Counted from the first letter of the stretch, positions 51,423 to 61,092 are shown. The stretch: DNA of 64,000 nucleotides from JAVWMQ01 sp036637375 (GCA_036637375.1 JAVWMQ010000001.1:35668-99667); one strand, 5' to 3'. Program-made: numbers and translations. Notes: generated from the letters alone by a model not told the origin.

Positions 51423-53150
51423 ATGAGACTTTCAAAAATGCATATAAAAACTTTAAGAGAAGTACCAAATGAAGCAGAAATTGCAAGCCATGTTTTGCTT
51501 GTAAGGACTGGAATGATTAAGAGACTGGTTTCTGGTGTTTATGGGTTTATGCCAATGGGCTGGAAATCTGTTCGTAAGATTGAGAATATTATTAGAGATG
51601 AAATGGATAAAACAGGGGCTCAGGAAATTCATATGTCAGCAGTACAGCCAGCTGAACTTTGGCATGAATCAGGTAGATGGGCAGCATATGGTCCAGAACT
51701 TTGGAGACTAAAGGATAGACATGGTAGAGAATTTTGTCTTGGACCTACTCACGAAGAGATTTTCACTGATATTGTTCGAAATGATGTTTCTTCACATAGA
51801 CAATTACCAATGAACTTATATCAAATTCAAACTAAATATAGAGATGAAGCAAGACCTAGATTTGGCTTAATGAGAAGTAGAGAATTTATCATGAAGGATG
51901 CTTATTCTTTTGATAAGGATGAGGCAGCTCTTGATGTTAGCTACAAAGAAATGTATGATGCGTATGACAAGATATTTACTAGATGTGGACTAACATTTAG
52001 ACCAGTTGAAGCTGATTCAGGTGCTATTGGTGGTTCAAATTCACATGAATTTACTGCTATTTCTGAAGTTGGTGAAAGTGAAATCGCTTATTGCGAACAA
52101 TGCGATATGGCTGCAACGGTAGAAAGGGCAGAAGTTGTTGATGCACCAGCAGAGACTGCTGAAATGTTGCCAATGGAAGACGTTAGCACACCTGGAACAA
52201 AGAGTATAGAGGATGTTGCTAATTTCCTAGGAATTGATAAAACAAAAACAATGAAAGCATTGCTGTTTGTAACTTATGATGATGATGGTAACGAAAATGG
52301 ATATGTCGCTGCATTTGTTCGTGGTGATAGAGAACTTAATATGATTAAACTTGTAAATGCTTTAGATATTCCAGAGCATGCAATAGAATTTGCAAACGAA
52401 GAAGAAATGTCACAAAAGACAGGTTGTGTTGGCGGATTTACAGGCCCAGTAGGACTTCACAATTGCACAATTGTTGTGGATAGCGAAATACCAGGACTAA
52501 GGAACTTAGTTGCTGGAGGAAACAAAAATGATATTCATACAAAGAATGTGAATTACGATAGAGATTTCAAGGCTGATGTTATTGCAGATATCAAAAATTT
52601 ACTTGAAGGGGATCCATGTCCAGTTTGTGGGGCAAAAGTTAAGCATGCAAGAGGAATTGAAGTAGGACAGGTATTTAAGCTTGGAACTAAGTACAGTGAA
52701 TCAATGGGTGCAACATACAAAGATGAAAATCAAAAGGACCATAATATTGTAATGGGATGCTATGGAATCGGCGTAACAAGAACTTTGGCTGCTGTTGTAG
52801 AACAGCATCACGATGAAAACGGTATAATTTGGCCTATGGCAATTGCACCATATCACGTTATTGTTACATTAGTTAAACCTGATGATGAAATTCAAAATAC
52901 TGCAGCAGAGAAAATCTACAAAAAGTTGCAAGATGCAGGAGTTGAAGTTTTACTAGATGATAGAAAAGAACGTCCTGGTGTTAAATTCAAAGATGCTGAT
53001 TTAATTGGTATTCCTGTTAGAATTACGGTAGGTAGAGGTGCAGCTGACGGAGTTGTAGAATACAAACTAAGAAGAGATGAAGAAAAAGAAGAAGTTACAA
53101 TTGATGAAGCGATTGAACGTGCAATAAAAATAGTGAATGAGGAAAAATAG
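51423..53150 (+). CDS. proS: Prolyl-tRNA synthetase, bacterial type with editing insertion
   Basis: The 575-residue class II enzyme has motif 1 region (GVYGFMPMGWKSVRKIENIIRDEMDKTGAQEI), motif 2 (YRDEARPRFGLMRSREFIMKDAYSF), an inserted YbaK-type editing domain (about residues 225-400), motif 3 (GCYGIGVTRTLAAVVEQ) and a C-terminal anticodon domain. This is the ProRS of the bacterial, not archaeal, type. TAAGGAG precedes it; the leader is only 62 bp, so no T-box. The stop overlaps the GTG of the next gene. Confidence 0.96.
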   Translation: MRLSKMHIKTLREVPNEAEIASHVLLVRTGMIKRLVSGVYGFMPMGWKSVRKIENIIRDEMDKTGAQEIHMSAVQPAELWHESGRWAAYGPELWRLKDRHGREFCLGPTHEEIFTDIVRNDVSSHRQLPMNLYQIQTKYRDEARPRFGLMRSREFIMKDAYSFDKDEAALDVSYKEMYDAYDKIFTRCGLTFRPVEADSGAIGGSNSHEFTAISEVGESEIAYCEQCDMAATVERAEVVDAPAETAEMLPMEDVSTPGTKSIEDVANFLGIDKTKTMKALLFVTYDDDGNENGYVAAFVRGDRELNMIKLVNALDIPEHAIEFANEEEMSQKTGCVGGFTGPVGLHNCTIVVDSEIPGLRNLVAGGNKNDIHTKNVNYDRDFKADVIADIKNLLEGDPCPVCGAKVKHARGIEVGQVFKLGTKYSESMGATYKDENQKDHNIVMGCYGIGVTRTLAAVVEQHHDENGIIWPMAIAPYHVIVTLVKPDDEIQNTAAEKIYKKLQDAGVEVLLDDRKERPGVKFKDADLIGIPVRITVGRGAADGVVEYKLRRDEEKEEVTIDEAIERAIKIVNEEK

Positions 53151-53755
53151 TGCAATTTATTTCAGTAATGGAGATGATTGGTACCGTAGCCTTTGCAGTG
53201 ACAGGGGCTATGGTGGCAATAGAAAGTGATCTTGACTACTATGGTATTGTTTTTTTGGCGATAATAACAGCTGTTGGAGGTGGAATAATTAGGGATGTAA
53301 TAATCAACCTTGATATTCCAGTTTCGCTAGATAATCCGTTATATGTAATAATTAGTATCGTAACAGCAGCGTTTGTTATACTTTTTTACAAAAAAATTAA
53401 AAAGATGCATAATGTTATTATTGTATGTGATGCTATTGGACTTGCAGCTTTTACAGCCATTGGAAGTGAAGTTGCAGCCCAAAACGGCTTAATGTCACCT
53501 TTTGTGGTAATAACATTGGCATTATTAACAGGTACAGGTGGCGGTGTTATTAGGGATATTTGCGCACGAGAAGTACCATTCGTATTTAAAAAAGAAGTTT
53601 ATGCAGTTGCCGGTTTGTTAGGTGCAATAGGATTCTTAGTTGCCTACAAATATGTATCTGAGATGGCAGCTATATATATATCATTTGGAATTACATTAGT
53701 CGTAAGATTAGTAAGTGTAAAAGAGAATATTCATCTAAAGAAAGTTGCAAGATAA
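53150..53755 (+). CDS. TRIC-type cation channel family protein
   Basis: The 201-residue membrane protein has seven hydrophobic segments in two repeats, each with a GGGxxRD motif (AVGGGIIRDVI and GTGGGVIRDICARE), the hallmark of the UPF0126/TRIC family of trimeric monovalent-cation channels. GTG start overlaps the proS stop by one base; the next gene begins immediately after its stop. Physiological role in bacteria is unclear; possibly potassium balance, in line with the Trk genes later in the window. Confidence 0.88.
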   Translation: MQFISVMEMIGTVAFAVTGAMVAIESDLDYYGIVFLAIITAVGGGIIRDVIINLDIPVSLDNPLYVIISIVTAAFVILFYKKIKKMHNVIIVCDAIGLAAFTAIGSEVAAQNGLMSPFVVITLALLTGTGGGVIRDICAREVPFVFKKEVYAVAGLLGAIGFLVAYKYVSEMAAIYISFGITLVVRLVSVKENIHLKKVAR

Positions 53756-54310
53756 ATGAATAAGAAACAAAAAGCAAAAGATTTGTGGATTCTATTTATA
53801 GAATTTTTCAAAATAGGGCTTTTTACCATTGGTGGAGGCCTTGCAATGGTTCCGCTAATTGAGGACATTGCAGTCAACAAAAAGAAATGGATATCTGCTG
53901 ATGAAATGTTAGATTGTATAGCATTGAGTCAGGCGTTACCTGGGGTTCTTGCAATTAATGTAGCAACTTATATAGGTAAGCGTAAATATGGGATAAGTGG
54001 TAGCATTGTCGCAACTTTAGGTGTTGTGTTGCCTTCTTTTTTGGTCATTTTATTGGTGAGCAATTTGCTTGGATATATTGACGGAAATAAAAGGATAAAT
54101 GGTGTTTTTATTGGCATCAAGGCAGCGATAGTAGGGCTTGTTGCGGTTTTAACATATAGAATGGGTAAGCAAATAATCAAAACTAAATTTGACGCTTTTA
54201 TTACAATTTTTATATTTGCAGCAATACTTTTTTGCGGGTTAAATGCTGTAATTGGAATTTTAATTGCAGCTATTCTGGGTATAATTTGTCAGGTGGTGAG
54301 GAACAGATGA
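53756..54310 (+). CDS. Chromate transporter family protein, half-size, first of pair
   Basis: The 184-residue protein is a single CHR domain: FFKIGLFTIGGGLAMVPLIEDIAV, DCIALSQALPGVLAINVATYIGKRKYG and a GVVLPSFLVILLVSN membrane stretch. Full-length ChrA has two such domains, so this is a short-chain CHR protein that acts with a partner; the partner overlaps by 4 bp. Family knowledge: CHR pairs export chromate in some Bacilli. Substrate here is unproven. Confidence 0.88.
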   Translation: MNKKQKAKDLWILFIEFFKIGLFTIGGGLAMVPLIEDIAVNKKKWISADEMLDCIALSQALPGVLAINVATYIGKRKYGISGSIVATLGVVLPSFLVILLVSNLLGYIDGNKRINGVFIGIKAAIVGLVAVLTYRMGKQIIKTKFDAFITIFIFAAILFCGLNAVIGILIAAILGIICQVVRNR

Positions 54311-54876
54311 AGCATGTTGTTTTGTTTTGGATGTTTTTCAAAGTAGGCGCATTTTGCTTTGGTGGTGGAATGGTAATGCTGCCAGTGATTTTTCAAAGTA
54401 TTGAAGAATTTGGGATTATGACGGTAGATGAATTTTCAAACCTAATTGCACTTAGTCAAGTTACGCCAGGACCTATTGCAGTTAATGCAGCAACTTATGT
54501 TGGACTTGGATATGGTGGGCTCCTTGGTGGAATTATAGCAACCTTAGGAGTATCTATTCCATCGTATCTGGTTGTAATAATTGCCATGCATTTTTTGGAC
54601 AAATGGCGAGAAAACCAGATTATGCAAGGAATGATATCTGGAATTAGACCAGCAACTGTGGGATTAATTGGTACGGCAGCGATATTTATTGCAGAAACAG
54701 TGTTAATAGATAATGGATTTTTGTTTAGTGAACTATTTAAAAATCCAATGAAATATGTTAATATAGTTCCAGTGATAATGTGTGTAATCACCATTATTCT
54801 TACTGGAAAAATGAAAGTAAACCCGATGATCGTTATTTTAATAATGGCAGTAGCAGGAGGATTATTATGTGGGTAG
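54307..54876 (+). CDS. Chromate transporter family protein, half-size, second of pair
   Basis: The 189-residue CHR domain protein: FKVGAFCFGGGMVMLPVIFQSIEEFG, NLIALSQVTPGPIAVNAATYVGLGYGG, VSIPSYLVVIIAMHFLD. The start is ATG 54307, which overlaps the partner's stop as ATGA, indicating equal synthesis of the two halves. The Nudix gene starts inside its last codons. Confidence 0.88.
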   Translation: MKHVVLFWMFFKVGAFCFGGGMVMLPVIFQSIEEFGIMTVDEFSNLIALSQVTPGPIAVNAATYVGLGYGGLLGGIIATLGVSIPSYLVVIIAMHFLDKWRENQIMQGMISGIRPATVGLIGTAAIFIAETVLIDNGFLFSELFKNPMKYVNIVPVIMCVITIILTGKMKVNPMIVILIMAVAGGLLCG

Positions 54877-55326
54877 GCGGAGTGAGAGTTCTTATCTTTG
54901 ATAACGAAGATAGATTATTAATGGTTAAACAGCACCATGAAGACAGGGATATTTGGATGGTTCCTGGTGGTGGCATTGAAGAAATGGAGACCGCGCACGC
55001 TGCTGCAATTAGAGAAATGAAGGAAGAAACGAACCTTGATATCAAAATCGGTAGACTGGTTTGGCATATTGAAGAGGTTTCAAAAGAGCGAGGTCAAAGG
55101 TTTGTAAACTACTATGTTGGAAATGTAGTAGGCGGAGAGTTGTCACTTGGAATAGATCCTGAATTTGATAGCGAACATCAAAGAATGAGGGAATTAAGAT
55201 TTGTTTCAAGAGATGAGATTAAAACGTTTGAAATAGTTTTCCCGAATTATTTAAGGGATGAACTATGGGAAATAAAAGAAAAAAACTTTACACACACGAA
55301 TATATACAAAATTAGGAGGAATTTAC

Positions 55327-55340
<14 letters not shown>
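54867..55340 (+). CDS. Nudix hydrolase
   Basis: The 157-residue protein has a full Nudix box (GGGIEEMETAHAAAIREMKEETNLDI, fitting GX5EX7REUXEEXGU). The ATG at 54867 has AGGAGG 6 bp upstream and overlaps the end of the chromate transporter gene by 10 bp; an earlier in-frame start at 54780 lies within that gene. It hydrolyses a nucleoside diphosphate linked to an unknown group. It overlaps the following cyclophilin gene by 14 bp. Confidence 0.9.
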
Positions 55341-55806
<466 letters not shown>

Positions 55807-55869
55807 AAGAAATAAGATTAATACAGTCTTATGATAGAAGAACAAACACTATAAAAAAATAGAGCCTTT

Positions 55870-55919
55870 ATGATATGTACCCAGAATCCTGGACATCCAG
55901 TAAAGAGGGTACATATCAT
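55870..55919. repeat. Long inverted repeat with nested hairpin
   Basis: ATGATATGTACCC (55870-55882) and its exact complement GGGTACATATCAT (55907-55919) enclose 24 bases that contain a second hairpin CTGG-ACAT-CCAG (55889-55900). No T run follows. It lies between the cyclophilin gene and an orphan reading frame, and may be an RNA structure or the scar of a small mobile element. Confidence 0.6.
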
Positions 55920-56062
55920 TAGTTCTACCATATCTTCGAGAGGATGTAGCTTTAGCAGAAGGTAAAGTTAAAATAGGAACTTGCCAATCTGCGGTTGGGA
56001 AAGAAGAATTACAAAGACCAATAACATTAAAAAAATGGTGGCAGAAGTATAGGAAATCCTAA
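55904..56062 (+). pseudogene. Possible 3' remnant of a protein-coding gene, family not recognised
   Basis: A frame of 52 codons is open from 55904 (just after a TAA) to a stop at 56060 and has no ATG/GTG with a ribosome site at its beginning. Its translation looks protein-like: VLPYLREDVALAEGKVKIG, then TCQSAVGKEELQRPITLKK and WWQKYRKS. I do not recognise the family. It begins within the inverted repeat at 55870-55919. The most likely reading is the tail of a gene whose front was lost; it could also be chance. Confidence 0.35.
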
Positions 56063-56100
56063 AAAGAAGGATATAGTTGATTTTTAGGGGGAATGTAGAT

Positions 56101-56484
56101 ATGAGGAAAGTGAAAAAATTTTTTTCGTTTAAAGGAAGGGCAAATCGAAAGGAATTTGCAATAGTGTATGCAATAGCGGAGATAGTTGGTTTTATAGGAA
56201 ATTGTTTTTTTTTAAAGTTTCAAACGGTAAATGTATTAAAGACGATATTGTTTATAGATGCATTAATTCTGATATTGATGATGCCTATTGCCGTTAGAAG
56301 ATTACATGATTCGGGTTTACCAGGACAATATATAATTGTATTTTTTTTACCAAGGATATTCTTCGCCATGGCGGCGGAAAATCTACTTTTTATGGGTCCT
56401 ACGGCAGTTGTTTTTTTTATGAAAATATGTATATTTTTTAGAGTTGGAGATGAAGGAAAAAATCAGTATGACTTTAATGAATAA
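56101..56484 (+). CDS. DUF805-family small membrane protein
   Basis: The 127-residue protein begins MRKVKKFFSFKGRANRKEFAI and contains the family's RRLHDSG motif, followed by a membrane stretch and the ending GDEGKNQYDFN, corresponding to the usual GTxGxNxYG. Three or four hydrophobic segments are visible. It is missing part of the usual middle loop and the final glycine. A TTG at 56077 with AAGAAGG upstream is an alternative start adding eight residues. Function of the family is unknown. It lies after a gene-poor stretch and has its own terminator. Confidence 0.8.
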   Translation: MRKVKKFFSFKGRANRKEFAIVYAIAEIVGFIGNCFFLKFQTVNVLKTILFIDALILILMMPIAVRRLHDSGLPGQYIIVFFLPRIFFAMAAENLLFMGPTAVVFFMKICIFFRVGDEGKNQYDFNE

Positions 56485-56500
56485 AATAGATAAGGAAACT

Positions 56501-56547
56501 AAGCTTGTACTGGCTAATCAAGTGATTGCAAGGTACAGGCTTTTTTT
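56501..56547 (+). terminator. Terminator after the DUF805 gene
   Basis: AAGCTTGTAC (56501-56510) with GTACAGGCTT (56533-56542), one wobble, inner AATCA/TGATT pairing, then a T run of seven. Confidence 0.8.
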
Positions 56548-56697
56548 ATTTTTTACAAAAAACAAATAAATTGTATTTTTGGAATGAAAGGAGACCATTT
56601 TTTTGATGTAAAAAAGTAAATTATATATGGTTTTGAGATTTTGTTTTTCTTTGGTTAGATAAATCAAAAAGAATAGATAGTAAATATATTTAAAGCA

Positions 56698-56726
56698 TTG
56701 AAATATTAATGTTTATCATATATAAT
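56698..56726 (+). promoter_or_regulatory. Promoter of the 56846 gene
   Basis: TTGAAA (56698-56703), 17-bp spacer, TATAAT (56721-56726). The -10 lies about 120 bp before the gene, leaving a leader of over 100 nt. The preceding 56548-56697 is AT-rich with nothing recognisable. Confidence 0.7.
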
Positions 56727-56775
56727 TAGAATATCAATATTTTAGATGATTAAGCTATAATAAATAGTATGTTTG

Positions 56776-56819
56776 GCGAATAGTATTTAGGCTATTCGCT
56801 ATTAGTATTCAATGAATAC
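56776..56819 (+). other. Two hairpins in the 5' leader of the 56846 gene
   Basis: GCGAATAG (56776-56783) pairs with CTATTCGC (56792-56799), and GTATTC (56805-56810) with GAATAC (56814-56819). No T run follows, so they are not a terminator. They may bind a protein or tune translation of the next gene. Confidence 0.45.
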
Positions 56820-56845
56820 AGGAAAGAATATGGTAGAATAATAAT

Positions 56846-57550
56846 ATGATGAATAACAAAAAGAATTTTATAAAGATTTTAGCCATAGCAATATGTGTAG
56901 GCTTTTTAGGTGGATTTTTGAAATTATTATATGAGAAGAATTTTGGACCACTTCCAATCGTAGGATATGTTGGGATTGCCATAGCGGTGTTTATTGTGAT
57001 TTTCTTATTAACGACAATTCCATCGTTGAAGCTAAAAAAGAAAATAGTTGCATTAAACAATATTCTATATAATGAACATGATGCCAAAAAATATCTAGAA
57101 GGTATGGAAAAGTTGCAGAACAAAAGGAAATCTATGTTTGATGTTCAGTATGATAAAAACAAGGTAGTCATAGATATTAATGTTGCAATAGGCTACATGG
57201 CTACAAATAGGTATGATAAGGCTGTTAAATTGATGAGGTCTGTTGATGTAACAGGGATTCATCACTTTACCAAAGCAATTTTTTATGCAAATTATATTTA
57301 CTCTTTGTTTAGAATTAAGAAGGTTAAAGAAGCACTTACTTTGCTGGACAATCATAGAGATTTGATTTTACAGTTTCAAGATGTCTTAAATATTGGTGCA
57401 TATATTAATATGGATTTAGCTCAGGAATCTAAAGAATACAAAAACGAAGAAGATATGATTTACTATTTAGACAAAGCAAAAAATCTTGCTCAAGGGTTTT
57501 ATGAAAGTCAAGAATATGAAAAAATATCAAGAATTTTAAGAGGGCAATAA
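56846..57550 (+). CDS. Membrane-anchored helical-repeat protein of unknown function
   Basis: The 234-residue protein has two N-terminal hydrophobic segments (about residues 8-27 and 37-58) and then a soluble, helix-rich cytoplasmic part of about 175 residues with TPR-like spacing (GYMATNRYDKAVKLMRSVDV, YSLFRIKKVKEALTLLDNH, MIYYLDKAKNLAQGFYESQEYEKI). I recognise no named family. Inference: a scaffold or interaction protein at the membrane. It has its own promoter and a leader with hairpins; its stop codon is inside a terminator hairpin placed just before rnr. Confidence 0.7.
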   Translation: MMNNKKNFIKILAIAICVGFLGGFLKLLYEKNFGPLPIVGYVGIAIAVFIVIFLLTTIPSLKLKKKIVALNNILYNEHDAKKYLEGMEKLQNKRKSMFDVQYDKNKVVIDINVAIGYMATNRYDKAVKLMRSVDVTGIHHFTKAIFYANYIYSLFRIKKVKEALTLLDNHRDLILQFQDVLNIGAYINMDLAQESKEYKNEEDMIYYLDKAKNLAQGFYESQEYEKISRILRGQ

Positions 57551-57563
57551 ATTGCCCTTTTAT
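57541..57563 (+). terminator. Terminator overlapping the stop of the 56846 gene
   Basis: AGGGCAAT (57541-57548) pairs with ATTGCCCT (57551-57558), then TTTATTT. The short stem is partly coding. It leaves 23 bp before rnr, so some read-through into rnr is likely, since no separate promoter is visible. Confidence 0.65.
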
Positions 57564-57585
57564 TTATATGAAAGAAGGTAAAAAA

Positions 57586-59607
57586 ATGGCGAGGAGAAAG
57601 CGAAATAAATTTGGACAACCAATTGGTAAATCCAAAGGCAAAAAAAGAGAACAAAGGCAAGAGGAAGTAAAGCAAAAGAAAAAAAAGAGAAATAAAAAGA
57701 ATCCAAGCATTGTAGGTGTTTTACAAAAGCATCAAAGAGGTTTTGGTTTTGTTGTAGTTGAAGGCGTAGATGATGATATATTTATTGGTGCTGATGGAAT
57801 GAATACAGCAATGAATGGAGATACGGTAGAAGTTGATTTGATTCCAGAAATATTATGGAAGAATTCAAGAGAAGGAATTATTACAGGAATAGTTCAGAGA
57901 AAATATAAGGAAGTTGTAGGGACTTTCCAATTAAATGGGAAGTTTGGGTTTGTTGTACCTGATGACAAAAAGAATAATGATGATATATTTATTGTAGGTA
58001 GATTGGTTGGAGCTGCAGAAGATGGAGATAAAGTAGTTGCAGAAATATTGAAGTACCCAGAAAAAAACAAAAAGGCAGAAGGTAAGATTACTCAGGTGAT
58101 AAGTAAATTTGGTGAACCTGGCGGAGATATAAAAGCCTTAATTAGACAACATAATCTAGTTGAAACTTTTGATGAAAAGGTGGCAAAAGAGGCAAAAGCT
58201 AAGGCAAAAGAGCCAATAACCAAAGCGGAGATTGGAAGAAGACGTGATCTTAGAGAGAAATTCACAGTAACGATTGATGGTGCTGATTCAAAGGATTTTG
58301 ATGATGCAGTCTCTGTTGAACGTCTTGATAATGGAAACTATCTACTTGGAGTGCATATTGCAGATGTAGCCCATTATGTTATAGAAGATGGTCCCCTTGA
58401 TCAAGAGGCACTAAAGAGAGGTAATAGTGTATATTTAATAGATCAGGTGATACCAATGTTACCGAAAGAACTTTCAAATGGTATGTGCAGTTTGAACCCA
58501 AATGAGGATAGACTTACCTTGACATGTGATATGGAGATTGATGGAAACGGAGTAGTCGTTAAGCATAGTATTTACGAAAGTATAATACATTCACACAAGA
58601 GATTAGTTTATGGGGATGTATCGGATATTATTGAAAATAATATTCAAGGTGAAGAGTATGAATACATACACGAAATGGCTAGACTTGCAGAAATTTTAAG
58701 TGAAAATAGGAGCAAGCGAGGAAGCCTTGACTTTGACCTTGACGAAGCATATATTACCCTTGATGAAAAAGGAGTACCTGTAAATATTGCAGTAGCAGAG
58801 AGAAGAAGTGCAAATAAATTAATTGAAGAATTTATGCTTCTTGCCAATGAAACTGTCGCTAAACATTTTTTCCAAAAAGAAGCTCCATTTGTATATAGAG
58901 TTCATGAAACGCCAACACTTGAAAGGATGGAGGAGTTTAGGACATTCTTGCAAGGCTTTGGCATAAATTTGAACGGTGACTTAGCAAAAGTGAATCCAAA
59001 AACATTAAATGAAATTCTATGTAAGGTTCAAGGTGAAACTTTTGAAAATGTAATTAATACAGTTATGCTTAGATCAATGCAAAAGGCAAAGTATGATGTT
59101 GAGTGTGAAGGGCATTTTGGATTGGCTCTTTCTTATTATTGTCATTTTACATCACCGATTAGACGTTATCCGGATTTAATGATACATAGAATAATTAAAA
59201 GCTACCTAAATGGAAAAATAAATCAAAAATCATTAAAGAAATTTTCTAAAGATGCAAAAAATGTTGCAGAAATTGCATCGTTAACTGAAAGACAGGCTAT
59301 AGAGCTTGAACGTGAAGTGGAAAAAATGAAAATGACTGAATATATGTCATATCATGTAGGGGAGGAATACGAAGGAGTTATTAGCGGTGTTACTAACTTT
59401 GGAATTTATGTGGAACTTCCAAATACTGTAGAGGGCATGATTAAATTAAGTCAAATGTCTGATGATTATTATGATTATGATGCAAGTAAATATAGAATAA
59501 TTGGTAGACAGAGCAAAAATGTTTTGGCTCTAGGAGATCGAGTAAAAATAAAAGTACGCTCAGTTTCTCTGAGCGCACATGAAATTGACTTTGAATTAGT
59601 TAAATGA
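57586..59607 (+). CDS. rnr: Ribonuclease R
   Basis: The 673-residue 3'-5' exoribonuclease has an unusually basic N-terminal tail (first 40 residues, almost all Lys/Arg/Gln), two cold-shock domains (GFGFVVVEGVDDDIFIG; FGFVVPDDKKNNDDIFI), an RNB catalytic domain with the metal-binding aspartates in TIDGADSKDFDDAVSVERL, and a C-terminal S1 domain (about 590-673). The usual C-terminal basic tail is missing, so the N-terminal one may replace it. ATG 57586 has GAAGGTAAA upstream; ATG 57568 overlaps the terminator. Its last 12 bases overlap the convergent trkH gene. Confidence 0.95.
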   Translation: MARRKRNKFGQPIGKSKGKKREQRQEEVKQKKKKRNKKNPSIVGVLQKHQRGFGFVVVEGVDDDIFIGADGMNTAMNGDTVEVDLIPEILWKNSREGIITGIVQRKYKEVVGTFQLNGKFGFVVPDDKKNNDDIFIVGRLVGAAEDGDKVVAEILKYPEKNKKAEGKITQVISKFGEPGGDIKALIRQHNLVETFDEKVAKEAKAKAKEPITKAEIGRRRDLREKFTVTIDGADSKDFDDAVSVERLDNGNYLLGVHIADVAHYVIEDGPLDQEALKRGNSVYLIDQVIPMLPKELSNGMCSLNPNEDRLTLTCDMEIDGNGVVVKHSIYESIIHSHKRLVYGDVSDIIENNIQGEEYEYIHEMARLAEILSENRSKRGSLDFDLDEAYITLDEKGVPVNIAVAERRSANKLIEEFMLLANETVAKHFFQKEAPFVYRVHETPTLERMEEFRTFLQGFGINLNGDLAKVNPKTLNEILCKVQGETFENVINTVMLRSMQKAKYDVECEGHFGLALSYYCHFTSPIRRYPDLMIHRIIKSYLNGKINQKSLKKFSKDAKNVAEIASLTERQAIELEREVEKMKMTEYMSYHVGEEYEGVISGVTNFGIYVELPNTVEGMIKLSQMSDDYYDYDASKYRIIGRQSKNVLALGDRVKIKVRSVSLSAHEIDFELVK

Positions 59608-61068
59608 TTGTCTTTTTTTAACTCTCCAAAATGATGGGAATAAAAGTATAAAGACGGTGAATAGACCTAGTCTACCAGCAATCATTTCAAAGCAAATGAA
59701 TAATTTCAAAATAGGATTAAACATAGCATAATTCCCAGTATAGCTAATATCACCAAAACCTATGCCAATATTAGTAAGTGAACTAATTGCAGCACTAAAT
59801 GTTGTTTCTAAACTTAGGTTTTGTAGACTGAGAACAAACATTGAAAAAATTAAACATACCAAGAAAAGTAGGCCGAAAGTTGTAACAGATGCTGCCATAG
59901 GAGCACTGATTATGCTTTCGCCTATTTTTACGGGCTTAATTGCTCTTGGATGCAATCTTTTGTGAAAGCCTCTTTTGACAAGTTGTGCACATATAAGTAT
60001 TCTTAGAACACTAAAACCACCACTTGTTGAGGCTGAACAACCTCCAATAATAATTAAGGTCAGAAATATATAATTTATGGCAACTGGCCAGTTTGTATAG
60101 TCATATACAGTAAATCCAGAAGTTGAGGCAAAAGAAATTACTTGAAAAATAATGTTTTTTTGAGACTCAAGGTTGAATTCTTGATTTGGACTTGTAAATA
60201 ATATTATAGAGCATGCAATAGAAGCGATAGCAATTAATATTAAATAAGCCTTTATCTCAACATTACGTTTTATTTCATTGTAATAACCTTTTAATAAAAA
60301 GAAGTAAAGTACAAAACTTAATGCAGATAGTAATGAGAATATAGAAACGATAAATTCTAAATAAAAACTACCATAGTGACCAAGTCCATTTGGGTGAATA
60401 TTTACAGCAGCAGTACTTATACTTCCAAATGAGTATATAAGTGATTCAATAATTCCTATTCTAGAAAGCAAGATAAATCCAAATGATAAAAGTGTTAAAA
60501 CGACGTATATTATTAGTATATATCTTACAATATCACGTGTTTTTGGTGCCACTTTGTTTAGATTAGGGTTAATGGTTTCAGCAGTAGCAAGTTGCTGACC
60601 ACCATTTCCAAGACGTGGCAAAATAGAAATTCCATAAATAAGGACACAAAGCCCACCTATCCAGTGTGATGTGGCTTTCCAAAGTGCTAAGCTAGTTGGT
60701 AGGCAATATTCTCCAACGACAGTGGCACTTGTTGTTGTAAACCCTGCAATTGATTCAAAAAATCCATCAACAAATCCAGTTGTACCAGAAAAGATGTAAG
60801 GTAAAGAGCCGATTAGTGTTAGGGTGAGCAAGGCTGAAATTATGCTTAAATAACCATCACGTATTTTTAGAGAGGATTTAGAATCTGGAAGGATTTTTGT
60901 AAAAGCTCCTCCTATCAAAATTGCAGTGAGAGAACAAAATAAAAACGCCTTAAATTGAGGCATTTCTCCTAAAAAGAATGCCGCAAGTAAAGCAGGTATC
61001 ATTGCCACTCCAACTATAAGTGTTGCAACAGCGCATATTTTTGAAATGATTTTAAAGTTGAAACTCAT
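59596..61068 (-). CDS. trkH: TrkH-family potassium channel subunit, second copy
   Basis: The 490-residue protein has the four M1-P-M2 repeats of TrkH/KtrB with pore-loop signatures: ESIAGFTTTSATVVGEYCLP, FGSISTAAVNIHPNG, ASTSGFTVYDYTNWP and SSLTNIGIGFGDIS. It is a potassium import channel gated by TrkA. The start ATG 61068 has TTGGAGATT upstream. It is 24 bp after the other trkH, and roughly 30-40 percent similar by eye, so an old duplication. Confidence 0.92.
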   Translation of the reverse strand: MSFNFKIISKICAVATLIVGVAMIPALLAAFFLGEMPQFKAFLFCSLTAILIGGAFTKILPDSKSSLKIRDGYLSIISALLTLTLIGSLPYIFSGTTGFVDGFFESIAGFTTTSATVVGEYCLPTSLALWKATSHWIGGLCVLIYGISILPRLGNGGQQLATAETINPNLNKVAPKTRDIVRYILIIYVVLTLLSFGFILLSRIGIIESLIYSFGSISTAAVNIHPNGLGHYGSFYLEFIVSIFSLLSALSFVLYFFLLKGYYNEIKRNVEIKAYLILIAIASIACSIILFTSPNQEFNLESQKNIIFQVISFASTSGFTVYDYTNWPVAINYIFLTLIIIGGCSASTSGGFSVLRILICAQLVKRGFHKRLHPRAIKPVKIGESIISAPMAASVTTFGLLFLVCLIFSMFVLSLQNLSLETTFSAAISSLTNIGIGFGDISYTGNYAMFNPILKLFICFEMIAGRLGLFTVFILLFPSFWRVKKRQSFN

Positions 61069-61092
61069 TTTAATCTCCAATATATAATTTGA

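Noticed and set aside
59556..59576. Hairpin CGCTCAG/CTGAGCG near the end of rnr, considered as terminator
   Set aside because: It is inside the S1-domain coding region and no T run follows on either strand.
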